A DNA stretch of 23,960 nucleotides from Parvularia atlantis (taxonomy: Eukaryota; Opisthokonta; Rotosphaerida): positions 1-23,960 of the forward strand of contig CALSCO010000559.1 of NCBI GenBank assembly GCA_943704415.1, in the 5' to 3' direction. The first letter of the stretch is position 1; the number at the start of each line of letters is the position of its first letter. The position numbers and the translations under genes were made by a program. Shown piece after piece: positions 8,928 to 18,141 of this stretch. Below the pieces are notes generated by a model, which was given only the letters and a program-made list of their open reading frames with translations, had not been told where the DNA came from and ran no database searches.

Positions 8928-11836
8928 ATGCGTCACGTGCCGGAGGCGTTGGTCTGTGGTGCGGCCGCGCCCGCCCGCGCGCTCACGGCTCCGCGCGCGC
9001 CGCGCAGGTCAAGGAGACGCTCGACGGCCTCGGCGTGGCCGACGAGGAGCGGCAGCTGCGCGCGTTCGCGACGCTGATCAAGGACCACCGTGCGCCCGCG
9101 GTGCAGATCCGTCCGCGTGCTGAACCCCCGCGCGCCTCCGCAGTGCGCCTGGGCGACCATATCGAGAGCATCACGGGCTACTTTGAGCAGGGCCTGCTGC
9201 CGCTGATCGCTGGGCTGCTCAAGACGCAGGGCGCGAGCGCGGCCGTGCAGTTCGAGGCGCTGCGGTGCCGGCCTCGTGCGCGCGGACGGGGGCGTGTGGG
9301 GCCTCACACGCGCGCTCTCACGCCAGCGTGCTGAGCTTTGTCGGCAACGACGTCAGCCGCGAGCTCAAGCGCCAGGTCATCGACGCGCTCACGGGCCAGC
9401 TGATCGACCTTTGCGCGAGCGACAACGACCAGCTGCGCGTGCAGGCGCTGCACCTGATCAAGGCCTTCTCGCGCGAGGGCCACTGCGCCGTGCGCATGAT
9501 GGTGCTCGGTGCGCGGCTGCCCCTTCCGCGCTGCCGCGCGCGTCGTGTGGCTGACGCGCGGCGCGCAGGCGGCATCCCGGTCATCCTCGATGTGCGCAGG
9601 CGCACGGCGTGCAAGGTCGCGTTCGGCTCACGTGCGCACAGACGCTGTTCGAGAAGAAGGCGATGGAGCGCAAGAACCGCACCAGCGAGCCCGTCGCGGA
9701 CGACAGCCAACCGCGCCACCGTGCGTGCGCGGCGTACCGCAAACAGGCGGCACCGGCTCACTGCGCGTGCTGCGCTCACTAGGCGTCCTAAGCAGCATCC
9801 GCAAGGGCATCGGCGTGCGTCCGCCGCGGCTCTGCATGCGTGCGTGCATGCGCCTCACGGTGCCCGCGCGTTGCAGAACATCGTTGAGCAGACGCCGATC
9901 GTGCGCATTACCGGCGTGCTGGACGACAAGGGTGCAGGCGCGGCCGCCAGCGGCGCGGCCGAGGCGGGCGAGCCGACCGGCTCGGTCATCTCGAACGATG
10001 TCAAGCTCGCCGTCGGCATCCTTGCCAACCTCTCGCTCAACGCGACTGTGCGCACGCTCGTCGGCGAGCTGCTCTTTGCCGACCCGAAGACCGCCAAGCG
10101 TGCGCGCGCCCTGGCACAAGCTGGCCGATGACCCGCTCGGCCGCGCGCAGGCCTGCTCGGGCTCTGCCGCGCGCACGACCCCGAGGCCGCGTGCTACGCC
10201 ACGATCGCCGTGGCCCTGCTCATGCTCAACAACGACAACGTCGTGCGCCTGGACGGGCGAGGCGAGGGTGCGCGCGCGTTCGCAGCGAGCAGAAGTGCCC
10301 GGCGGCCCACGCCTGCGACGCAGAGTTTGTGGAGGACTTTGTCCTGAACGACCCATTCGTGCCCGGCTTCAAGCTCGAGATGTTCCCAGACGATCTCGTC
10401 AACATGTTTGCGCTCATCTCGTCCAAGATCAAGCCGGTCCAATCGGTCTTCCTGTGGTGCCTGGCCCGCCTGACCAAGGCCGACACGATGATCAGGTGCG
10501 CGCGCGCTGGCCACGAGCCCGCTGCCCAGCCCGACACCTGCAACCGCGCGTAGCCCAAACGCGCACGAGATGTACAAGATCGCGCGCTCGCGCCTCGTGC
10601 CCACGCTCATGTCGTACGCGTTCGACCCGTACGAGCGCCACCGGCAATTGGCCGCGCTCGCGCTGGCCAACATCCGCTACGAGCCGTACCTCACGCTCGC
10701 GTCGACCGAGACGTGGCTGGGCTCGCTCGGCTTCGACCAGAAGACGATCGGCTCGCTGTCCAAGGCGTTCAAGGCCGAGCACATCGACTTGCCGCTGCTG
10801 CTCGACCCGGACTTGAGCGCAGCCGAGGTCGACACACTCATCGGCTGCGTCTCTGACAAGGTGCGCGACTGCGCTGCACTAGCACTACGTGCACGTGCGC
10901 CCACGCTGCACCGCTCGCAGCCCGTCGCGCACACGCGCATCGCCGTCGCCGTGCGGCGCCTGCGCGGCGAGCTGCAGAGCTTCGCCTCGAGCCGCGAGCG
11001 CGTGGCCGCGAGCATTGTCAAGGTGAGGCGTGCGGTGCGCACCCTGATGCCGCTGACGAACGCGCACAATCGGCAGCCGGAGCCCAAGACCGAGACGGCG
11101 CCGGTCAAAGCGGTGGTCGAGGCGGCCAAGGTGCGCCCGTGTCGGTTGTTTGGCGCGCGCGTGACGCGGTGCTGCGCCAGGCGAGTGGCGACGGACCGAA
11201 GACCGTCTTCATCTCGTACTCGTGCGTGTGCTGGGGCGTCATGTGTGTGCCGAGCTGATGGTGGCGGCGGCGGCGCGCAGCTGGTACAACAAGCCCGCGG
11301 CCAGGAACCTGAAGCAGACGCTCGAGTCGGCCGGGCTGACGTGTTGGATGGACGACAACGAGTTGCGCACCCGCATCCCGCGCAAACTGCACGGTCGCGG
11401 CTGACGGCGCCGGCCCAGGCTGCTCGGCGGCGCGCAGCTGTTTGGTGCGATCGACGAGGGCATCTCGGACGCCAAGGTGGTGATCGCGTGCGTCTCGGAC
11501 CGGTACGCGATGAGCGAAAACTGCCGCAAGGAAGTGCGGTACGCGCGCGAGGGCGATCTGCGCGCAGCAGGAGCAGCAGCGCTGACGTGCGCGTGCGTGC
11601 GCCAGCCTGGCCGCCGATCGCGGCAAGCTGATCGTGCCCGTGCTCGTCGACTCGTGCACGCCCTTCCCGCCGCGGTGCGTTCGCGTGGCGCCGTGCGACA
11701 CCGCGTGGCTGACTGGGCCGGCAGCGGCGACATGGGCCCGCTGCTCGCCGGCAAGCTGTACGTGGACCTGCAGACGGACGAGAAGTTTGCCGCGTCCATC
11801 AACCAGCTCATCCAGGCAATCAAGAACTCGGTGTAA
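8928..11836 (+). CDS. ARM/HEAT-repeat protein with C-terminal TIR domain, putative NADase
   Basis: Eighteen exons: 8928-8936, 9008-9089, 9144-9264, 9327-9508, 9569-9591, 9642-9720, 9783-9814, 9877-10099, 10151-10267, 10324-10495, 10554-10860, 10921-11022, 11077-11130, 11181-11221, 11281-11361, 11419-11538, 11606-11674, 11725-11836 (1926 nt, 641 aa). The first exon (MRH) is tentative. Residues about 5-460 are alpha-helical ARM/HEAT-like repeats (e.g. LQTV-like helices QVIDALTGQLIDLC, KLAVGILANLSLNATV, RQLAALALANIRYEPY). Residues about 506-640 are a TIR domain: TVFISYSW, CWMDDNELLGG (BB loop), ISDAKVVIACVSDRY, then CRKEV with Glu580 where SARM1 has its catalytic Glu642, and GKLIVPVLVDS. The order ARM then TIR recalls animal SARM1, but no SAM domains were seen between them. 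If active it would cleave NAD+; that is inference. Intron 11362-11418 uses a GTTGCG donor and 11539-11605 a GTACGC donor. Both are required to keep the TIR fold in frame. Introns 10861-10920 and 11023-11076 are in frame and less certain. Confidence 0.82.
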
Positions 11837-11963
11837 GTGGGCGCGTGCTAGCGAGCGCAGAGCGCGTGAAGCGAGAAATGAAGAGAGATCGGCGTGGTCA
11901 GTTGATAGGGCGCAGTGGCGAATGCAGCACATCAGATTGAGACAGGAACCCACAGGCTGGCGG

Positions 11964-14900
11964 TCACTGTGTCGATCGGGAGGGCTTCCTGGCCTGGCGT
12001 GGAGGTTGCACCCGTGACGGCAGAGCAGTCACGATTGGCGCGCTTGAGGATGCGGCGGACGATGCGCCAGCCTGAGCTGTCGACGCAACTTGAACGGGCA
12101 CAGGGTTGGCCGCTTTGGCAGCAGATGGCGTGCCGCTGCCGATGCTGAGGTCTGCAAGCATTTTCGTGACGCCGCTGCCAGCCTTGGTAGTACCCTTGCC
12201 CTGCCGGCCGACCGCCGCCGCACTCAGCTGGAGCCGCTCGCTCAGGTACGGCATGAACGACGGCAGCTGGTCGCGCCCGATGAAAAGCAGGCCCACGCGC
12301 GGATGCTGATCGCTCGTGAACGTGTACTTGCCGCTGCCAGGCTGAACATGTGCCATGAGCTTGAGATTGTAGCCTTTGCTGAGTACCAGAGGACGAAGGG
12401 TCACAAACACCACCACGACGTCATACTCGGTCTGATCCCTGATGCCCAGGCTCTCCACGTGGTCCAGCACCTCACTCCTAAAGCGAACTGGAGTAAACGT
12501 TTTGTCCTGTTCGCCCACTTGATGCATGCCTTTGCACTGCAGAAGGATGAGCAGACGCCGCAGGGTCACACTCCGACGTTGGCCACCTGTGAGACTCGGA
12601 ATGGCAGACACCAAGACCTTTGTGTCGACACCTTCCGTGCCTGGGAAAGTCTTGACGATGTGACCAGCTTGCATCTCTTCCGCCGCTCCGGACGACGTGC
12701 GACGGAACATGGTCAGGCCTGCTGCCTGAACGACTGCATTGGTGTCTTCAAGCACAACGGCACTCTTGTTGGCGTCATACTCGATATTCATGTCAAGCAA
12801 AGCCTCAGAGCCGACAGCACCGGGAAGCAGCGTGCGCACGGTCACATGCGTCATGCCGTCCTGTGTAGTACGCGCACGCGCCAGCGCTTGCATGCGCGCG
12901 CTCAGCGTCTCGTTGACGGCGTTCTCGAAAGAATGGTCGTAGAACTGCAGTGCCGGAAACTCCAGCAGGCGCGACATGCCGATTTTCTGCAGGATGGCGC
13001 TGAGCACAGCCGGCGCCATGGTGATACGCCCGCCGTCAGCCAGCTGTACCACGCCGCGGAATATCAGGTCCGCCAGTGCAATCGGCTGCTCGCCATCAGC
13101 GCCTTTGATCTCCTCTTCTGAGATGTCGAGGTTGACAGGTACGCCAGACAGCACGAGTTGCGCCAGCCGCAAATAATGCGTGGGCGACGTTTCGACACCA
13201 CTAACTTTCTTCATAACGTTCTTGTCCAAGTCAATGTCCGGTTGAAGCAGCTTGGCCAGCTCCTGGACTTTGGTCGCGCCATCCGAGTCGCTAAAGTGCT
13301 TTAGCCTTTCGGATTTTAGGCATATCATTCGCATGAAGCGAGGCCGTCCGCCCAGGTCGTGCGCGAATACCCGGAAGAACATGTTGCTGGCGGCTGCTTG
13401 CCTGGCGTCCGGGCCGACCGAGCTGTCAAAGATGCCGCTCTCGTCGTTCACAAGCATGTCTATGGTCTCCTTCACCGACAGCGGCTGCAGCGTGTAAACA
13501 ACAAATTTTGAAACAGTGCTCGATTCTTCTAGTACAGCAGATGGTTTGACCGCCGCAGACGCATTTGTCATCATCAACTGCTTCAAATCGTCGCCCCGCG
13601 TTCCAGTCAATAGCAGCGTCACAAATAATCCATCTACCTGCGCATCTGACCTTCCGCTGGGGTCGTGAACGTACCGCTGCAGCGGACGTAGCATGTCGCG
13701 CGCCACGGCAGGGGACTTCAACAGCTGCAACTCGTCAATATGAAGAACGAGTACGAGATTGCTACTTCGGTCGATGCCATATCTGGCTCGCCACTGGTGC
13801 GCGATGAAGCGCAGAAGCTTCGAAGTGTTCAGCAGCTGGCCACTATCGAGCACGCGCAGAAGGCCACTTAGGGCCTCCACTGAGCTGATCCCCAGGCGCT
13901 TGTAAACGACGTCGACTGTCCAGCAGCCTAAGGCCATCAGCAAGATGCGCAGTGTCAAAAGGTTCTCGGCAAAGCCATGTGTCTGCATGTACTGCTTCTC
14001 AATATGCATCAACTTGTTGCCGCTGCCGTTGAACTCCACCATCACTTGCATTGAGCGCTTTGGTGTACCGACCAGTGCATCACGTAACTCGAAGGCACGT
14101 GAAGCATCAGCATGACTGCCACGGCTGTCCAACTGTTGGGCTGCAAGTTTGGCCTCCAAGTTGCGTTTCTCCTGCAGCGCAATTTCGCGCAGCTCGTGCA
14201 GGATGTTCGCACCAAAGCGAGTCTTGCCCATGCCCGCTGTTCCAGCGAAGAAATTGTACGGAAAAATCTGACGATTGGTATCGTCGGCTGCAAAGATGGC
14301 ATATGCTGAGCGCACCTCCTCAAAGTACGCCATTTCGGCAGGGCGCGGTCCCTGTGGATTGGCATTTACGCCGTTGTCTGGCTCTCTGTTGTCACGATCA
14401 GAATCCAAAACAGCTAGGCGCCTTCTGTACTTGAAGTCATCATCAGACACGGCCGCGCTGACAGCTGGAGGCATGGAAGTCTGAACCTCGCTCTCCGGTT
14501 GCAGTGCAATGGCGTCAGCTGACGCAGGCAGCTTCATGTTGGTCGACAAAAAGACCGCGAGCGTTCGCGCGGCGGTCGCCACATGCCCGTCAGTGTCCGC
14601 GCTCGGCGCGGGAGCAAGCGCACTGCTCATCGCCTTGGCCAGGTCTACCACAGCGCCTGGTGCCGTGTTCAGCAAAGTGTAAACGACGATCGCATTGCGC
14701 TTTGCCGAGAAGAGGTCAATCTGCTCGCCTGTTGTCGCATCTTGAAGCTTTGCGCCCATGCGGGAGTTCATCCAGTCCGAGTCGCCCAGCTGGCCGTTCA
14801 CCAGTACCCGATCAACTCTTCGGAAAAGCGACCCTGCAGCAGGAACCTTGAGCCACAAATGCGGGTCGAGCTCTGCATCCCCAGACACCTCCATCTTCAG

Positions 14901-15167
14901 CGGCGGCAGTGAATTCTTACCTCTCTCTGCATTCAGTGCGGCAACAAATCCGCCTGTCTTGACCCAGTAGAGAAGCCACGTCATGCTCAGCGGCTGCTTG
15001 AGCACATCCAGGCGCGGCTCCAGCGCGTTTACTATGTCACGCTGGCGGTCTTCTACGAACCGCTCTGTTGTCGCCGCAACTTCGTCCAGCACCAATAGCC
15101 GATACTCGTACGTGTACGTGAACGTGTTCTGACTCTCAGCAGCCTCGTCCATTCTCTCGGCCGCCAT
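11964..15167 (-). CDS. Crinkler/RHS-like P-loop ATPase, intronless
   Basis: A single uninterrupted reading frame of 1067 codons from ATG 15167; an in-frame stop lies just upstream of a GTG at 15182, so ATG 15167 is preferred. It looks whole. The N-terminal part (about 1-240) is unrecognised. A P-loop NTPase follows: Walker A GTAGMGKT (309-316), Walker B LVLVLHIDE (about 471-479), a sensor-like LLLTGTRGDD, and GGRPR (606-610) in the place where Crinkler/RHS ATPases carry a GG.PR motif. A C-terminal module around 745-930 has a conserved Glu helix (FENAVNE) and LLILLQCK (near 877), which fits a PD-(D/E)xK-like nuclease fold with QxK. A Ser/Ala/Pro-rich tail ends the protein. This N-head, NTPase, nuclease-like order is that of Crinkler/RHS proteins, a family linked to transposons and secreted or nuclear effectors. 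Base composition is clearly lower in GC than all neighbours and no GTGCG intron is present, which suggests recent arrival or retroposition. Family assignment is by motif memory. Confidence 0.65.
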   Translation of the reverse strand: MAAERMDEAAESQNTFTYTYEYRLLVLDEVAATTERFVEDRQRDIVNALEPRLDVLKQPLSMTWLLYWVKTGGFVAALNAERGKNSLPPLKMEVSGDAELDPHLWLKVPAAGSLFRRVDRVLVNGQLGDSDWMNSRMGAKLQDATTGEQIDLFSAKRNAIVVYTLLNTAPGAVVDLAKAMSSALAPAPSADTDGHVATAARTLAVFLSTNMKLPASADAIALQPESEVQTSMPPAVSAAVSDDDFKYRRRLAVLDSDRDNREPDNGVNANPQGPRPAEMAYFEEVRSAYAIFAADDTNRQIFPYNFFAGTAGMGKTRFGANILHELREIALQEKRNLEAKLAAQQLDSRGSHADASRAFELRDALVGTPKRSMQVMVEFNGSGNKLMHIEKQYMQTHGFAENLLTLRILLMALGCWTVDVVYKRLGISSVEALSGLLRVLDSGQLLNTSKLLRFIAHQWRARYGIDRSSNLVLVLHIDELQLLKSPAVARDMLRPLQRYVHDPSGRSDAQVDGLFVTLLLTGTRGDDLKQLMMTNASAAVKPSAVLEESSTVSKFVVYTLQPLSVKETIDMLVNDESGIFDSSVGPDARQAAASNMFFRVFAHDLGGRPRFMRMICLKSERLKHFSDSDGATKVQELAKLLQPDIDLDKNVMKKVSGVETSPTHYLRLAQLVLSGVPVNLDISEEEIKGADGEQPIALADLIFRGVVQLADGGRITMAPAVLSAILQKIGMSRLLEFPALQFYDHSFENAVNETLSARMQALARARTTQDGMTHVTVRTLLPGAVGSEALLDMNIEYDANKSAVVLEDTNAVVQAAGLTMFRRTSSGAAEEMQAGHIVKTFPGTEGVDTKVLVSAIPSLTGGQRRSVTLRRLLILLQCKGMHQVGEQDKTFTPVRFRSEVLDHVESLGIRDQTEYDVVVVFVTLRPLVLSKGYNLKLMAHVQPGSGKYTFTSDQHPRVGLLFIGRDQLPSFMPYLSERLQLSAAAVGRQGKGTTKAGSGVTKMLADLSIGSGTPSAAKAANPVPVQVASTAQAGASSAASSSAPIVTALPSRVQPPRQARKPSRSTQ

Positions 15168-15473
15168 ATCCGCAGCACGCACGTCGTGCGCCTACTCAAA
15201 AGTTGCTTGAGTGAACGGGAGATGTGAACGGAGACGAAAGTCACGCGCCCACGCTCGTCCTGGTGGCCGCCCACGTCTGCTCCTCGCACTCGGGAGTCTT
15301 GCGCTGACGTCGCGAAGCCACGAGAAGACGGCGGCGGAAGTGCACAGCGAGGGCGCCGCGCAACTGGCGGTTTTAGGCGCGGCGGCGGCGGCGAAAGGAG
15401 ATGCCAGGATCTGGCAGTATGGTGACGCCTTAGGCTCATGCGATGCGCTTGGTCAATGCTGGTTGTAAAGGGG

Positions 15474-15648
15474 CGCGTGCTATACCTGGTGCGGCCGCAG
15501 TGCGGTGGTGGCGCGTGGTGGTGGCGAGTGTGGCGCGGTGTGTGTGAGCGACTGGTGAGGGGGGCGCGCGCAAGGCGAGAGAGTGCGTGACCATGTAGTG
15601 GGGGCGTGTAGGCAAGCTGTGGTGAACTCAACACTGGCAGAGAGCGTG
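15474..15648 (-). repeat. Left arm of inverted leader duplication
   Basis: Read on the minus strand, this segment matches the CLP1 leader 15894-16096 with mismatches and gaps. Shared landmarks, in order, are CACGCTCTC, AGTTCACC, CTACATGGTC, CTCGCCTTGC, CAGTCGCTCACAC, CACCGCGCCAC, CACCACCACGCGCCACCACC and GGCCGCACC. It lies upstream of the Crinkler-like gene in that gene's own sense. Where the right copy reads ATATGGCACG (containing an ATG), this copy reads GTATAGCACG. Confidence 0.75.
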
Positions 15649-15751
15649 CGAGTTTGCAGCGAGCGGCGCGACGGCAGGAAGGTCATCGGGCGGGCGGGCG
15701 ACGGTCGCGTCGCCACGACCGGCCACATCATGATCGAGCGCGCGGCCCGAG

Positions 15752-15781
15752 ACATCGGCGCTCAAGTGAGAGCGCCGATGT
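15752..15781. repeat. Perfect 12-bp inverted repeat with 6-nt loop
   Basis: The arms ACATCGGCGCTC (15752-15763) and GAGCGCCGATGT (15770-15781) are exact reverse complements around the loop AAGTGA. The hairpin lies close to the midpoint between the two inverted leader copies. It could be a protein-binding palindrome, a terminator-like structure or the scar of an inverted duplication; its function is unknown. Confidence 0.85.
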
Positions 15782-15826
15782 AGCCGCCAGGCAGGTAGCG
15801 CGCCGCAGAGGCCTGCCTAGGTGTTG

Positions 15827-15832
15827 TATAAG
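15827..15832 (+). promoter_or_regulatory. TATA-like box upstream of CLP1
   Basis: TATAAG occurs in a locally AT-richer spot, about 260-310 nt before the CLP1 start codons and 30-70 nt before a CT-rich tract (about 15865-15900) that could contain the transcription start. No other gene in the window shows a clear TATA box, so this may be fortuitous. Confidence 0.35.
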
Positions 15833-15893
15833 TGCGTGCTCGCACCGCATTCCCCTGCTCGTCGCCCTTCTTTCTCTGTCTCTCTCTCGCTCC

Positions 15894-16096
15894 CACGCTC
15901 TCCGTTCAGTTCACCGAGCTTCTACAGCCACTTACCCATCCGTCACTACCCGCCTCCGCTACATGGTCTCGCCTTGCCCGCGCCTCGTCAGTCGCTCACA
16001 CGCACCGCGCCACCCTCACCACCACCACGCGCCACCACCGCACACCGCCACCACCGCACACCGCCACCACCGTGGCCGCACCCGATATGGCACGTG
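15894..16096 (+). repeat. Right arm of inverted leader duplication
   Basis: This is the plus-sense copy, directly upstream of CLP1. It shares the ordered landmarks listed for 15474-15648, and it is about 28 nt longer because of an extra tandem CCGCCACCACCGCACA-type unit near 16045-16075. It ends over an in-frame ATG (16087) of the CLP1 frame. Confidence 0.75.
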
Positions 16097-16134
16097 ACGC
16101 ATACCGCCCACAGGCTCACAAGCAGAGTCTTGCG

Positions 16135-17888
16135 ATGCCTGTCACCGAGCACCGCCTCGGCCGCGAGCAGGAGCTACGCCTCGAGGTCGAGAGCGGGACC
16201 GAGGTCAAGCTGAAGGCACGACGGCGTGAGGGGCCGCCGTGGTCGCGGGGAGGCGCCTGACGCGGGCCGCAGCTGCTCGACGGCCTGGCCGAAATCTTTG
16301 GCGCGACCGTTGCGCCGCGCGTCGAGTACACGCTCTCGGCGTGCAAGGTCGCCGTGTTCACATGGCAGGGCTGCGTGCTGCAGGTGGCGTGCGCGGTGCG
16401 ACATGGTGTCGGCGGCCTCACGTGACGCGTGCGCGCGCACATAAGGTCACCGGCACGCCGCAGCACGCCTACGTCGCCGACGAGACGCCGATGATGACCT
16501 ACCTCAACGTGCACCTGCAGCTCGAGAAGCTGCGCCAGGCCGCATACGCTGCGCAGCGGCCGGGCCCGCGGGTGCGTGCGCACCTGCGATGCGCGGACGT
16601 GGGGCCAGGGCGTCTCACGGATGCGGCCGCGCCGCAGGCCGTCGTTGTCGGGCCGACCGATGTCGGCAAGAGCACGCTGTGCCGGATACTGCTCAACTAC
16701 TGCGTGCGCTCGCAGCACCAGACGCACTTTGTCGACTTGGACGTGGGTCAGGTGGCGGGCACGCCGCGTGGCGCCCGCGGCCACTGCTCATGCGCCGCGC
16801 GGCCGCGCAGGGCGCCGTCACCGTGCCCGGCTCGATCTGCGCCGTGCCGCTCGAGCGCATGGTCGAGGTCGAGCACGGCTTCGAGGGCACGACGCCGCTC
16901 GTGTACTTCTACGGCCACACGTCGCCGGGCGAGAACCCGAAGCTGTACAACACGATGGTGTCGCACCTCGCCGCCATCGTCAACCAGCGGCTGGGCGTCG
17001 ACCGCGAAGGTGAGCAAGGCTCCCACGGCGCGTCTGGCTGAGCGCGCCGCCGCTCGCCAGCCAACAGCTCGGGCGCGATCATCAACACGTGCGGGTGGGT
17101 CGAAAACGCCGGGTACCAGATTATGATGCACATCATCCGCGCGTTCAAGGGTGAGCGCCGGTGCGCCTGCCGCCGCCGCTGCGCTCACGTGACGACGCGC
17201 GTAGCGGATGTCGTTCTCGTGCTGGGCGACGAGCGCCTGTACAGCGAGATTGTGCGGGAGCTGCCGCCGAGCGAGAACGTGACCGTGCTCAAGCTGCCAA
17301 AATCTGGCGGCGTGCGTGCAGGCGACGATCGCGCCCGAGCTGCCTCTGAACCGGCCGCTGTCCAGGTCGTCGTGCGCGACGCGAGGTACCGCCGGCGCGC
17401 GCGCAACGCCAAGCTGCGCGAGTACTTCTACGGCGTCAAGGACCGGCTCGCGCCGCACCGCGTCACGCTCAACTTTGGTGAGTTTGAGCTGTACCAGATC
17501 GGGCAGGGTGCGCCCGTCTGCGCGCGCGCGCATGCTCCTGCGAGCCGACATCGCGCCCAGCCCACGTCGCGCCCACGTCGGCGCTGCCGATCGGTGAGGA
17601 GCGCAAGGTCGACGAGACGCGCGTGTTGCGGGTGGAGCCGTCGCAGGACCTGCAATACTCGGTCTTGGGCCTGTCGTTCGCCGAGAGCGCGAGCGGCAAG
17701 TCGCTGCTCGAGTACAACGTGGCTGGTTTCCTCTACGTGTGCGTGCCGCGTGCGCCCGCGCGGTGGTGGCTGATGCGAGCAGGGACGAGGTCGACATGGC
17801 ACGCAAGCGCATCACCGTGCTCTCGCCCGCCTCGGGCAAGCTCCCGCGCCGCCTACTCATGCTGGGTTCGCTCAAATGGCTAGAGTAA
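16135..17888 (+). CDS. CLP1: CLP1 polynucleotide 5'-hydroxyl kinase / cleavage factor
   Basis: Ten exons: 16135-16215, 16273-16383, 16446-16571, 16638-16751, 16811-17009, 17061-17150, 17205-17311, 17366-17507, 17561-17738, 17783-17888 (1254 nt, 417 aa; human CLP1 425). The N-terminal domain has HRLGREQELRLEVE and LLDGLAEIFG, then KVAVFTWQGC. The kinase P-loop is GPTDVGKST (111-119), followed by FVDLDVGQ, INTCGWV, LPKSGGV and REYFYGVK. The C-terminal beta domain has NVAGFLYV and ITVLSP. CLP1 acts in mRNA 3'-end cleavage (CF II/CF IA) and tRNA splicing in the nucleus. The first intron appears to be GC-AG (donor AAG|GCACGA). Met at 16135 matches the family start; an in-frame ATG at 16087 would add 16 residues and lies in the duplicated leader. 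Stop is 11 bp from the NOP2 stop. Confidence 0.93.
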
Positions 17889-17899
17889 GGCACACGTGA

Positions 17900-18106
17900 T
17901 CACCGTTCGCTCTCGGTCTTGGCCTTCTTGACGCGGTGCAATGCTTCGCCGTTGGTCTTGGCTTGCTCCTTCTTCGGCTGCTTCTTCGGCTGCGTCGGTG
18001 TCCGTGCGCTCTCGCCGTCAGCCGCCGCCGGCTTGGGCTTGGGCTTGTGCGGCGACAGGCCCTTCTTCTTCTGCGCCTTGACACGGGCGGCTGCGCACAC
18101 GCGCGC

Positions 18107-18141
<35 letters not shown>

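Larger units (their letters stand above)
15168..16134. other. 967-bp intergenic region with inverted duplicated leader
   Basis: This is the largest gene-free stretch in the window. It separates the Crinkler-like gene (minus) from CLP1 (plus). It holds two inverted copies of a C/A-rich leader (15474-15648 and 15894-16096), a perfect 12-bp-arm hairpin near its centre (15752-15781), a second short inverted repeat with 7-bp arms (15789-15795 and 15812-15818), a TATA-like box (15827-15832), and a CT-rich tract (about 15865-15900). Open frames here encode only low-complexity His/Pro/Thr strings and are not considered genes. Confidence 0.6.

Noticed and set aside
15183-15634. Open frame upstream of the Crinkler-like gene as its N-terminal extension
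   Set aside because: It is in a different frame, is low-complexity His/Pro/Thr sequence, an in-frame stop precedes the chosen start, and no credible donor/acceptor pair links them.
15821-16213. Pro/His-rich plus-strand open frame before CLP1
   Set aside because: It is the repetitive leader read in an arbitrary frame, and the antisense copy gives a similar string, showing repeat rather than protein conservation.
18109-18139. CA run as part of a CRISPR or telomere-like array
   Set aside because: It is a simple dinucleotide microsatellite inside an intron, with no spacers or telomeric unit.
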